Shown piece after piece: positions 56,801 to 64,000 of a stretch of 64,000 nucleotides of DNA (position 1 is its first letter; every line of letters begins with the position of its first letter). A model generated the notes under the pieces. That model was not told where the DNA came from. It worked only from the letters and a program-made list of their open reading frames with translations, and searched no databases. Made by a program: the position numbers and the translations under genes. The stretch is from Mycolicibacterium moriokaense (GTDB lineage Bacteria > Actinomycetota > Actinomycetes > Mycobacteriales > Mycobacteriaceae): positions 744,001-808,000 of the forward strand of contig NZ_AP022560.1 in assembly GCF_010726085.1 (NCBI RefSeq). Direction: 5' to 3'.

Positions 56801-59209
56801 GACAACGGACATACGACTTTCCTTGAGCTGGCGCCGAATCCGGTGGCGCTGATGCAGGTGGGTCTGACCACCGCCGACGCCGGCCTGCACGACGCACAGC
56901 TGATCGCGACGCTGGCGCGCAAGCAGGACGAGGTCGAATCCATGACCACCGCGATGGCGCAGCTGTACGTGTACGGCCACGACCTCGACTTCCGCACCCT
57001 GTTCTCACCGGCCGTCGACCCGAAGACGGATTACGCGAACATCCCGCCCACCCGCTTCCGCCGTAAGCCGCACTGGCTCGAGGCACGGTTCACCGGTGAC
57101 GGCTCGGTGATGATGCCGGGCAACCACGTCGCGATGCCCGACGGCAGGCACGTGTGGGAGTTCGTTCCGAAGGGACAGGCCGACCTCGCCGCGCTGGTGA
57201 AAGCCGCTGCCGCGCAGGTGCTTCCGGATGCGAAGCTGGTCGCCTCCGAGCAACGCGCGGTGCCCGGTGAGGGTGCCCGCCTGGTGACCACGCTGACCCG
57301 CCATCCCGGCGGTGCCAGCGTTCAGGTGCACGCGCGCATCGACGAGTCGTTCACGCTGGTCTACGACGCCGTCGTCAGCCGAGGTGGCGCCGTCGCCGGC
57401 CTGCCCACCGCGGTGGCAACCGGAGTGGCTGTCGCCGAACAGGTTTCGGCCGCACCGGCCGACGAGGAGCCGGCGGATGACGCGGAGATCCTGCAGGACA
57501 ACCTGACCCAGGGCGCGAACCTCGGTGCCGGCTTCGCCAAGTGGTCGCCGGACACCGGCGAGACCATCGGTCAGCGCCTGGGCGCGATCGTCGGCGGTGC
57601 GATGGGCTACGAGCCCGAGGACCTGCCGTGGGAGGTGCCGCTCATCGAGCTGGGCCTCGATTCGCTGATGGCGGTGCGGATCAAGAACCGCGTCGAGTAC
57701 GACTTCGACCTGCCGCCGATCCAGCTGACCGCGGTGCGTGACGCGAACCTGTACGCGGTGGAGAAGCTGATCCAGTACGCGATCGAGCATCGCGACGAGG
57801 TCGACCAGCTTGCCGAGCACCAGAAGACGATGACCGCCGAGGAGATCGCCGCCGAGCAGGCGGAGTTGATGGGCGGTGCGACGACGGTCGCCGAGTTGGA
57901 GGAGGCGCTGGCCGAGAAGGGCGTCGCCGTACCCGAGAAGGACGCCGAGCAGGACGCCGAGATCCCACCGCCGCCGACCAACCCGGCAGGCCCGGACATC
58001 CCGCCGCCGCCGACCGACCCCCGCGGGCCGTCGGCGACCGGACCGTCGGAGTCGACGGTGGCCGCGGCGTCCAAGGTGCTGACCCAGGAGGCCGTCGTGG
58101 AGGCCCTCGGTGCCGACGTGCCGCCGCGCGACGCCGCCGAGCGGGTGACGTTCGCGACGTGGGCGATCGTGACGGGCAAGTCGCCGGGCGGGATCTTCAA
58201 CGATCTGCCCTCCATCGACGACGCCACCGCGACCAAGATCGCCGAACGCCTCACCGAACGCGTCGACGAGGGCACCATCACCGTCGACGACGTCCGTGGC
58301 GCGAAGACCATCGAGGAACTGGCCACCACGGTTCGCGACTACCTCGAGGGCGGCAAGGTCGACGGTTTCGTGCGGACTTTGCGTGCGCCGCAGGAGGGCT
58401 CCGACCAGGTTCCGGTTTTCGTGTTCCACGCAGCCGGTGGTTCGACGGTGGTGTACGAGCCGCTGCTCAAGCGCCTGCCCGCGAACACCCCGATGTACGG
58501 CTTCGAACGCGTCGAGGGGTCGATCGAGGAGCGGGCCCGCGAATACGTGCCCAAGCTGCTGGAGCTCAACCCCGACAAGCCGTTCGTGCTGGCCGGCTGG
58601 TCGCTCGGTGGCGTGCTCGCCTACGCCTGCGCGATCGGGCTCAAAGAGGCGGGCGCCGACGTCCGCTTCGTCGGCCTGATCGACGCCGTGCGGCCCGGGG
58701 AGCCGATCCTGCAGACCAAGGAGGAGACCCGCAAGCGCTGGGACCGCTACGCCCGGTTCGCCGAACGCACCTTCAACGTCGAGATCCCCGAGATCCCCTA
58801 TGAGGAGCTCGAGGCGCTCGACGACGAGGGCCAGGTGAAGTTCGTGCTGGACGTCGTGAGCCAGAGCGGGGTGCAGATCCCCGGCGGAATCATCGAGCAC
58901 CAGCGCACGTCGTACCTGGACCAGCGGGCCATCGACCTCGCCGAGATCAAGCCCTACGACGGCAAGGTCACGCTGTACATGGCCGACCGCTACCACGATG
59001 ACGCGATCTACTTCGAGCCCGCGTATGCCACCCGTAAGCCCGACGGCGGGTGGGGAGAGTTCGTGTCCGAGCTGGAAGTGGTGCACATCGGGGGTGAGCA
59101 CATCCAGGCGATCGACGAGCCGTACATTGCGAAGGTCGGCGCACACATGAGTGAGGCGCTCAACCGGATCGAGGCCACCCAGGGCGAAGAGGAGAAGCAG
59201 GCGAAGTGA
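53810..59209 (+). CDS. pks13: Polyketide synthase Pks13 (mycolic acid condensase)
   Basis: 1799 residues. Domain order with active residues by position: ACP1 (Ser65 in ELGMASRDA), KS (Cys296 in [10 protein letters not shown]; His in EAHGTGT), AT (Ser821 in [11 protein letters not shown]), ACP2 (Ser1285 in [13 protein letters not shown]), TE (Ser1598 in [11 protein letters not shown]). Condenses meromycolyl-AMP from FadD32 with the carboxyacyl chain from AccD4 to the mycolate precursor, and the TE passes it to trehalose. Longer than Mtb (1733): acidic linker after KS (residues ~560-625) and Pro-rich spacer before TE ([18 protein letters not shown]). Overlaps accD4 by four bases. Confidence 0.98.
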   Translation: MADIQDDSQQPEIQIAPEPPLNPSRTDITVPELREWMRNWVANATGQSPDAINENAPLIELGMASRDAVAMASDIEDYTGVTVTATMAFRHPTIEALATVIVEGEPEVDDGSADEDWSRDVDEDVFNIAIVGIATRLPGDMNTPDETWQALLEGRDAITDLPEGRWEEFLGEPRIAERVAKARTRGGYLSDIKGFDAEFFALSKMEADNIDPQQRMALELTWEALENARIPASSLRGEAVGVFMGSSNADYQNLALSDPSVTHPYAITGNSSSIIANRVSYFFDFRGPSVTVDTACSSSLVAAHQGVKALRSGEADVAIVGGVNALITPLVTVGFDEVGGVLAPDGRIKSFSQDADGYSRAEGGGALVLKRLADARRDGDEIYAIIAGSAVNHDGRSNGMLAPNPDAQAEVLRKAYKDAGINPRDVDYIEAHGTGTILGDPIEADALGRVVGKGRAADKPALLGAVKSNVGHLESAAGAASLAKMALALKNDKIPPSINYTGPNPYIDFDAIHLKVADTVTDWPRYSGHAITGVSGFGFGGANAHLVLREVLATDLVEPEPEPEKEPETAADSEANAVYVGGVRMDEYGEFIDDDEDEYSADTAAHDDAGLDAEPELPGLTDEAKRLLEIAREELEATEQPIPLVPLAVSGFLTSRKKATAAELADWIDSPEGRASSLESIGRALSRRNHGRSRAVVLARDHDEAIKGMRAVAEGKQHPSVFSADGPVANGPVWVLAGFGAQHRKMGKSLYLRNETFAEWINKVDAHVQDELGYSIVELILDDSQDYGIETTQTVIFAIQIALGELLKAHGAKPAAVVGQSLGEAAAAYFSGGLSLADATRTICSRAHLMGEGEAMLFGEYIRLMALVEYSIDEIETVFADFKDLEVCVYAAPTQTVIGGPPDQVDAIIARAESEGKFARKFQTKGASHTSQMDPLLGELAAELQGIEPRPLTIGYFSTVHEGKYIRPGGEPIHDVDYWKKGLRHSVHFTQGIRNAVDNGHTTFLELAPNPVALMQVGLTTADAGLHDAQLIATLARKQDEVESMTTAMAQLYVYGHDLDFRTLFSPAVDPKTDYANIPPTRFRRKPHWLEARFTGDGSVMMPGNHVAMPDGRHVWEFVPKGQADLAALVKAAAAQVLPDAKLVASEQRAVPGEGARLVTTLTRHPGGASVQVHARIDESFTLVYDAVVSRGGAVAGLPTAVATGVAVAEQVSAAPADEEPADDAEILQDNLTQGANLGAGFAKWSPDTGETIGQRLGAIVGGAMGYEPEDLPWEVPLIELGLDSLMAVRIKNRVEYDFDLPPIQLTAVRDANLYAVEKLIQYAIEHRDEVDQLAEHQKTMTAEEIAAEQAELMGGATTVAELEEALAEKGVAVPEKDAEQDAEIPPPPTNPAGPDIPPPPTDPRGPSATGPSESTVAAASKVLTQEAVVEALGADVPPRDAAERVTFATWAIVTGKSPGGIFNDLPSIDDATATKIAERLTERVDEGTITVDDVRGAKTIEELATTVRDYLEGGKVDGFVRTLRAPQEGSDQVPVFVFHAAGGSTVVYEPLLKRLPANTPMYGFERVEGSIEERAREYVPKLLELNPDKPFVLAGWSLGGVLAYACAIGLKEAGADVRFVGLIDAVRPGEPILQTKEETRKRWDRYARFAERTFNVEIPEIPYEELEALDDEGQVKFVLDVVSQSGVQIPGGIIEHQRTSYLDQRAIDLAEIKPYDGKVTLYMADRYHDDAIYFEPAYATRKPDGGWGEFVSELEVVHIGGEHIQAIDEPYIAKVGAHMSEALNRIEATQGEEEKQAK

Positions 59210-60756
59210 CCAACAAGACCACTGCCGAACTGCTCTCCGAACTCCACGAGAAGCTGGAGCTTGCGAAGGAACCCGGTGGTGAGAAGGCGGTCGCCAAGCG
59301 CGAGCGCAAGGGCATCCCGAGTGCCCGCGCCCGCATCCACTCGCTGGTCGATCCGGGCAGCTTCCTCGAGATCGGTGCGCTGTGCAAGACCCCGGGCGAT
59401 CCGGACGCCCTGTTCGGCGACGGCGTAGTCACCGGACACGCCCGGATCAACGGCAGGCCGGTCGGCGTTTTCAGCCACGACCAGACGGTGTTCCAGGGTT
59501 CGGTCGGCGAGATGTTCGGCCGCAAGGTCGCCCGGCTGATGGAGTGGGTGGCGATGGTCGGCTGCCCGATCATCGGCATCAACGACTCCGCGGGTGCCCG
59601 AATCCAGGACGCGGTCACCTCACTGGCGTGGTACGCCGAGCTGGGCCGTCGCCACGAGTTGCTGCGCGGGCTCGTTCCCGAGATCTCCATCATCCTGGGC
59701 AAATGCGCTGGCGGAGCGGTCTATTCGCCGATCCAGACCGACCTGGTGGTGGCCGTGCGCGACCAGGGGTACATGTTCGTCACCGGTCCCGACGTCATCA
59801 AGGACGTCACCGGTGAGGACGTCACCCTCGACGAACTCGGCGGCGCCGACGCGCAGGCCCGGTACGGCAACATCCATCAGGTCGTGGAGGACGAGGCGGC
59901 GGCGTTCCAGTACGTCCGCGATTACTTGAGCTTCCTGCCCGCCAACACTTTCGACGATCCGCCGATCGTCAACCCGGGCCTCGAACCGGAGCTGACGCCG
60001 CACGACTACGAGCTCGACTCGATCGTGCCGGACAGCGACAACATGGCCTACGACATGCACGAGATCCTGCTGCGCATCTTCGACGACGGCGACGTCTTCG
60101 ATGTGGCGGAGCAGCAGGGTCAGGCGATCATCACCGCCTTCGCCCGCATCGACGGTCGGCCCGTCGGGGTCATCGCGAACCAGCCCATGTATCTGTCGGG
60201 CGCGATCGACAACGAGGCTTCCGACAAGGCTGCGCGATTCATCCGGTTCTGCGACTCCTACAACCTGCCTTTGGTTTTCGTCGTCGACACCCCTGGCTTC
60301 ATGCCGGGCGTCCAGCAGGAGAAGGGCGGCATCATCAAGCGCGGCGGCCGCTTCCTCAACGCCGTCGTCGAGGCCGATGTGCCGAAGGTGACGATCACCA
60401 TCCGCAAGTCCTACGGCGGTGCGTACGCCGTGATGGGTTCCAAGCAGCTGTCGGCCGATCTGAACTTCGCGTGGCCGACGGCGCGCATCGCGGTGATCGG
60501 CGCCGAGGGCGCGGCGCAGCTGCTCGTGAAACGTTTCCCGGATCCGACCGCGCCTGAGGTGCAGAAGATCCGGCAGGACTTCATCGAGGGTTACAACCTC
60601 AACATGGCGACCCCGTGGATCGCTGCGGAGCGCGGGTTCATCGACGCGGTGATCCAGCCGCACGAGACCCGGCTGTTGCTACGCAAGTCGATGCGGCTGC
60701 TGCGCGACAAGCAGATCAACCGGGTGCAGCGCAAGCACGGTCTGACGCCGATCTAG
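59206..60756 (+). CDS. accD4: Acyl-CoA carboxylase carboxyltransferase AccD4
   Basis: 516 residues. Crotonase-fold carboxyltransferase with oxyanion-hole glycines in [13 protein letters not shown] and [20 protein letters not shown], and [20 protein letters not shown]. With AccA3/AccD5/AccE5 it makes carboxy-C24/C26-CoA for Pks13. GTG start overlaps the pks13 stop. The stop shares CTAG with the convergent reductase gene. Confidence 0.97.
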   Translation: MTNKTTAELLSELHEKLELAKEPGGEKAVAKRERKGIPSARARIHSLVDPGSFLEIGALCKTPGDPDALFGDGVVTGHARINGRPVGVFSHDQTVFQGSVGEMFGRKVARLMEWVAMVGCPIIGINDSAGARIQDAVTSLAWYAELGRRHELLRGLVPEISIILGKCAGGAVYSPIQTDLVVAVRDQGYMFVTGPDVIKDVTGEDVTLDELGGADAQARYGNIHQVVEDEAAAFQYVRDYLSFLPANTFDDPPIVNPGLEPELTPHDYELDSIVPDSDNMAYDMHEILLRIFDDGDVFDVAEQQGQAIITAFARIDGRPVGVIANQPMYLSGAIDNEASDKAARFIRFCDSYNLPLVFVVDTPGFMPGVQQEKGGIIKRGGRFLNAVVEADVPKVTITIRKSYGGAYAVMGSKQLSADLNFAWPTARIAVIGAEGAAQLLVKRFPDPTAPEVQKIRQDFIEGYNLNMATPWIAAERGFIDAVIQPHETRLLLRKSMRLLRDKQINRVQRKHGLTPI

Positions 60757-61508
60757 GGGTGCACCCATCGGACGATGACGGTCCCGTCGTCGCCGAGCAG
60801 TATCTCCTTGCGCTGCATACGAATCGCCACGTGCTCGACCGAGGAGGCGATGCGTCGAGCGGGTCCGGCGACCATCATCGGGCTGGTGGTGATGCACAGC
60901 TCGTCGATCGCATCGTCGGACATCAGGTGTGAGAACAGGGTGGGTCCGCCCTCGACGAGCACGCGGTGCAGGCCCAACTCGGCCAGCGCGTCTTTCAGTG
61001 CGGCAGCATGTATCTGGCCACCCGCGAGCTCCTTGATACGAGCGCCGGACTCGACGAGCGCTCGCCGGCTGGCGGCGTCCGCCGTCGCGGAGACGAACAC
61101 GATGGGCGGTGCCACGGCATTGTGCAGCAGCTGCGGCGGGATCACCCCTCGGCTGGATACCACCGCGACAGGCAGGACAGACGACAGACCGTGCGCCAGT
61201 CGCCAGGCTTGTGCGTCCTGGTCGAGGTGAACGTCCTCGTAGGGCTTGGCCGTTGCCGTGACCGCTCCGACGAGGATCACGTCGGCGACCTCACGCAGGC
61301 GTTTGAAGACGCGTCGATCCGTCTGTGTCCCGAGCTTTCTACCCGACCCGTCGAGCGTCATCGCCCCGTCGATGCTCGCAATGAAGTTGGCGCGCAGTCG
61401 CGGCTGTCGCAGCCCCTCGGGATAGGCGAGGATCTCGCGTAAAGCGTCGTCGGTGAGCGTGTCTGTCTCGTGCAACCTCGAATGTGACGACCCCGCAACA
61501 ACTGTCAT
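60753..61508 (-). CDS. RibD-C/DHFR-fold pyrimidine reductase family protein (Rv2671-like)
   Basis: 251 residues. DHFR-fold motifs: [60 protein letters not shown] and [19 protein letters not shown]. The plan matches Mtb Rv2671, a RibD-C-like protein reported to have dihydrofolate reductase activity. No deaminase domain, so not a full RibD. Its ATG overlaps the MFS stop (ATGA), and the MFS in turn follows folE, so a pterin/folate substrate is more likely than a riboflavin one; inference. Confidence 0.85.
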   Translation of the reverse strand: MTVVAGSSHSRLHETDTLTDDALREILAYPEGLRQPRLRANFIASIDGAMTLDGSGRKLGTQTDRRVFKRLREVADVILVGAVTATAKPYEDVHLDQDAQAWRLAHGLSSVLPVAVVSSRGVIPPQLLHNAVAPPIVFVSATADAASRRALVESGARIKELAGGQIHAAALKDALAELGLHRVLVEGGPTLFSHLMSDDAIDELCITTSPMMVAGPARRIASSVEHVAIRMQRKEILLGDDGTVIVRWVHP

Positions 61509-62974
61509 GACGCAACCCCCACGTCCCTGCTCGATTGGACTGTCTCTGCGTGGACCGTAGAAGGACGACCTGTCAAGAAGAGCGTCGTGATCGCCCCGAG
61601 TGCTGCCGCAGCGGCCGGCAGGAGCATCGATTCGGACATCGCGACGGCGAACGGCGCCTTGAGCACATCCGGTAGTCGAGTCGCCGCGTGCTCGTGGGAC
61701 GCATGGCCCATCAATGAAATCATCAGTGCGGCGATGCCTGCGCTACCGAGTACGGCACCGAGTTGGCGAAGGCTGTTGTAGACGGCTGAACCCGCACCGG
61801 CAAGGTCATCCGGCAGTGTCCGAGATGCGATGACCGCCAACGGTTCCCATGTGAACGCCCCCGCAGCGCCCATCAACGTCAACGGCAGCATCAACCGCCA
61901 GACCGGGGTTTCCGTCGTCATCTCGATGGAAAGCCAGACCAGGGCGATCGTCAGCATCGTGAAGCCCGGACCGACGACGGTTCGCGGATGGACGCGATCG
62001 ACGAGCCTGCCGACGATCGGGGCCAGCACGCCGGTCGCGACTGCCATCGTCGTCGTCGTCAACGCCGCCTGGGTGGCCGACAGCCCACGAATCTCCTGTA
62101 GGTAGAACATCAATGGGACGACGGCGGCGATGACGGCGAAGCTGGTCAGTGCGATACCGGCATTGGCAAGGGCGAAGTCGCGGTGTCGGAACAACGTAAG
62201 CGGTATGAGCGGTTCGCCGCGTTGAATCGACTGCCAGACAACGAACCCGACGAGCAACCCGAGCCCGGCGGTGATCGTCGCCCACACCTGTAGCGCCCAC
62301 TCGCGGTGCTCCCCCTCCTGCAGTCCGTACACGATCAGGAAGATCGCCGCGCCCGACAGCATCACGCCGACCATGTCGAGGCGATGCCGCTGCGTGGGCA
62401 GAGCGGGAATCAGCCTCCACGCCATGGCGAGTCCGACGGCACCGATCGGGACGTTGATCAGGAAGATCCACCGCCAGCCCAGCGCGTCGACGAGGAGGCC
62501 ACCGGCCAACGGGCCGACGAACAGGCCGACTGCGGCGGTGGCGCCCCAGACACTCATCGCGACGCCCCGCCGCTCTGCCGGGAAGGTGCGGGTGACCAAC
62601 GAGAACGTCTGCGGCGCGAGCAGGGCGGCGCCGATACCTTGGGCGACGCGTCCGCCGACCAGCAGATCGATGGAGTCGGCGAGTCCGCACCACAGCGATG
62701 ACAGTGTGAAGAGCGCCAGCCCGGCCAGGTAGACATTCTTCGGCCCGACGCGATCGCCGAGGCGCCCGCCGACGAGCAGGAAGACGGCAAAGGAAAGCAG
62801 ATAGGCGCTGGTCACCCAGATGACGGCGTGATAGTCGGCGCCGAACTGAGCTTTGATCTCCGGGTTGGCCACCGGGACGATCGTCGAGTCGACGACGATC
62901 AGGAAGAAGCCCAGCATCATCGCCCACAGCGCACGGAACGGACGTTGTCCCGTCAGCTCCGCCCGCGTGCGCAT
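61505..62974 (-). CDS. DHA2-family MFS drug/metabolite exporter (14 TM, EmrB/QacA type)
   Basis: 489 residues, 14 membrane helices. Motif A-like GGRLGDRVGPKNVYLAGLAL, motif C-like GPLAGGLLVDALGWRWIFLI, first-helix FFLIVVDSTIVPVANPEI. Proton-driven exporter. The ATG at 62974 overlaps or nearly touches folE (stop at 62979), and its stop overlaps the reductase start. Likely cargo is related to folate or pterins, from context only. Confidence 0.9.
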   Translation of the reverse strand: MRTRAELTGQRPFRALWAMMLGFFLIVVDSTIVPVANPEIKAQFGADYHAVIWVTSAYLLSFAVFLLVGGRLGDRVGPKNVYLAGLALFTLSSLWCGLADSIDLLVGGRVAQGIGAALLAPQTFSLVTRTFPAERRGVAMSVWGATAAVGLFVGPLAGGLLVDALGWRWIFLINVPIGAVGLAMAWRLIPALPTQRHRLDMVGVMLSGAAIFLIVYGLQEGEHREWALQVWATITAGLGLLVGFVVWQSIQRGEPLIPLTLFRHRDFALANAGIALTSFAVIAAVVPLMFYLQEIRGLSATQAALTTTTMAVATGVLAPIVGRLVDRVHPRTVVGPGFTMLTIALVWLSIEMTTETPVWRLMLPLTLMGAAGAFTWEPLAVIASRTLPDDLAGAGSAVYNSLRQLGAVLGSAGIAALMISLMGHASHEHAATRLPDVLKAPFAVAMSESMLLPAAAAALGAITTLFLTGRPSTVHAETVQSSRDVGVAS

Positions 62975-62978
62975 CGCA

Positions 62979-63617
62979 TCACCCGCGCAGCAGCAGATGC
63001 AGTGCCTCGGCCCTGGCCGCCGCATCGTCTTTGAACTGGCCGCGCACGGCTGAGGTGGTGGTGACGGCGCCCGGTTTTCGCGCCCCCCGCATCGACATGC
63101 ACAGGTGCTCGGCCTCGACGACGACGATCACGCCGCGGGGCTTCAGTTTCCGCATGAACGCGTCGGCGATCTGTGCGGTGAGTCGCTCCTGAACCTGGGG
63201 GCGTCTGGCGTACAGGTCGACCAACCGCGCGATCTTCGACAGGCCGGTGACGCGGCCGTCCGCACCGGGGAGATAGCCGACGTGAGCGACGCCGTGAAAC
63301 GGAACCAGGTGATGCTCGCACGTGGAGTACATCGGTATCTGCCTGACCAACACCAATTCGTCGTGGTCTTCGTCGAATACCGTTGTCAGGACGTCATCGG
63401 GATCGGCGTACAGACCGGCGAACGTCTCACGGAACGCGCGCGCGACACGGGCGGGGGTGTCGCGCAGCCCTTCGCGGAGCGGGTCTTCACCGATCGCGAC
63501 GAGCAGATCGAATATCGCCCCCTCCACAGCGGCTTGATTGAAAGCGCGCTGATCGAACCTGGGCCCAGCCTCGAGCCGCGATTCGTCTGTGTGCGGCTCT
63601 TCGCGCGCCTGCAGCAT
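62979..63617 (-). CDS. folE: GTP cyclohydrolase I (probable second copy)
   Basis: 212 residues. Zinc ligands in [14 protein letters not shown] (Cys, His) and [13 protein letters not shown] (Cys); [20 protein letters not shown] and [16 protein letters not shown] are diagnostic. Makes 7,8-dihydroneopterin triphosphate from GTP. Mycobacteria normally carry folE with ftsH/folP elsewhere, so this is probably an extra copy. ATG 63617 has a strong AAGGGGG site. First gene of folE-MFS-reductase. The upstream region (63618-63783) is AT-richer, with TGATAGCTGATA near 63677-63688. Confidence 0.92.
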   Translation of the reverse strand: MLQAREEPHTDESRLEAGPRFDQRAFNQAAVEGAIFDLLVAIGEDPLREGLRDTPARVARAFRETFAGLYADPDDVLTTVFDEDHDELVLVRQIPMYSTCEHHLVPFHGVAHVGYLPGADGRVTGLSKIARLVDLYARRPQVQERLTAQIADAFMRKLKPRGVIVVVEAEHLCMSMRGARKPGAVTTTSAVRGQFKDDAAARAEALHLLLRG

Positions 63618-63783
63618 CGTCGCCCCCTTGCCGTCCGGCAGAAAGCAACCGCAAATCTCTTGCTGCCGCGCAATTCTGATAGCTGATATAACCAATAACA
63701 GAGTTTTGACGGCGCCGTGAACGAAATGAATCTAATTGCGCGCTCCACTGCGGCTCGGCGCCCGATTGACTTACATTGACGTC

Positions 63784-64000
63784 GTGTCGAACCACTTCAC
63801 CGGCCTCAGCCTCGGTCCGCCGCTCGGCGACCAACGACTCGACCTATGCGACCTATATGCGTTCCAATCGCCTGCCGACTCGACGCGAACCGTCCTGATC
63901 CTCAACGCGAACCCGAATGCCGATGCGCTGCATCCGGATGCCATCTACCGGCTCGCCATCGACAACGACGGCGACCTGAAGAACGACATCGCGTTCAGCT
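63784..64000 (+). CDS. DUF4331-type protein, 5' part
   Basis: Only the first 72 codons are in the window, from GTG 63784: VSNHFTGLSLGPPLGDQRLD, then LCDLYAFQSPADSTRTVLIL and YRLAIDNDGDLKNDIAF. This is the start of DUF4331, a beta-propeller-like family; function unknown. Divergent from folE across 166 bases. Confidence 0.7.
   Translation, partial: MSNHFTGLSLGPPLGDQRLDLCDLYAFQSPADSTRTVLILNANPNADALHPDAIYRLAIDNDGDLKNDIAFS

Noticed and set aside
57005..59146. 713-codon open frame on the minus strand inside pks13
   Set aside because: It is the mirror of a high-GC coding region (third-position GC keeps the antisense frame open). Its protein is low-complexity His/Gln/Arg/Leu-rich without motifs, while the plus strand has intact ACP2 and TE domains.

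Overview
The window is high-GC actinobacterial chromosome and almost certainly comes from a mycobacterium, most likely an environmental Mycolicibacterium-type species. Two things show this. First, it carries the complete arabinogalactan/mycolic-acid core in its usual order: erp, glf, glfT2, PAP2 phosphatase, ubiA, aftB, Ag85 genes, Rv3802c-type esterase, fadD32, pks13, accD4. Second, most of the rest follows the Mycobacterium tuberculosis (Mtb) order from about Rv3855 down to Rv3799c, inverted relative to the H37Rv strand. Ortholog names come from recalled protein sequence and gene order; no database was searched. The M. tuberculosis sulfolipid block between serS and Rv3819 is absent. In its place is a small dehydrogenase/TetR cluster. 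Several accessory genes (Ni-SOD, ImmA/IrrE-like peptidase, copper genes, a second Ag85) also differ from M. tuberculosis. No tRNA, rRNA, CRISPR array or insertion sequence was seen.

Layout. 1-1958: end of a hydrogenase-like membrane complex (hycQ, hycE). 1998-7529: PHP phosphoesterase, dinB with an SOS-box palindrome over its start codon, the divergent ethR/ethA pair with its operator, rraA and the hns-like protein. 7615-10949: a minus-strand run of Rv3850-like gene, membrane gene, ycnI, copC and copD, joined by short overlaps. 11170-13291: ImmA/IrrE-like peptidase plus DUF6545-type membrane protein facing espR. 13747-16382: GDT1 manganese exporter behind a yybP-ykoY-type manganese riboswitch, Rv3847, and the nickel superoxide dismutase sodN with its protease sodX. 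16383-16777: a non-coding stretch with a cluster of DnaA-box-like sites. 16778-22557: rhodanese, DUF4328 protein, glpQ1, bfrB, an LCP protein, a CPBP protease and the Rv3839 homolog, with iron-box candidates in front of bfrB and Rv3839. 22669-27702: pheA, gpm2, a Cys-rich mini-protein, Rv3836, Rv3835 and serS.

27699-31513: TetR regulator, SDR and two DapB-fold dehydrogenases around an 18-bp palindrome. 31510-34825: Rv3819, the Rv3818 MBL/Rieske protein, an AAA ATPase and an APH-type kinase. 34844-38818: two PlsC acyltransferases, a HAD phosphatase and the Rv3811 amidase. 38982-60756: the cell-envelope core. Here Glf makes UDP-galactofuranose and GlfT2 polymerises galactan. The phosphatase and UbiA make decaprenyl-phospho-arabinose precursors, and AftB adds terminal arabinose. 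FadD32, AccD4 and Pks13 make mycolate, and the Ag85 proteins transfer it to trehalose and arabinogalactan. 60753-63617: an operon-like set of GTP cyclohydrolase I, a 14-TM MFS transporter and an Rv2671/RibD-C reductase. 63784-64000: start of a DUF4331-type protein.

The observations most worth following are the manganese riboswitch, the folE-MFS-reductase module, the SOS box on dinB, the peptidase/membrane pair facing espR, Ni-SOD with an altered nickel hook at the sodA position, and the repeated four-base sharing of stop codons at six convergent gene junctions.
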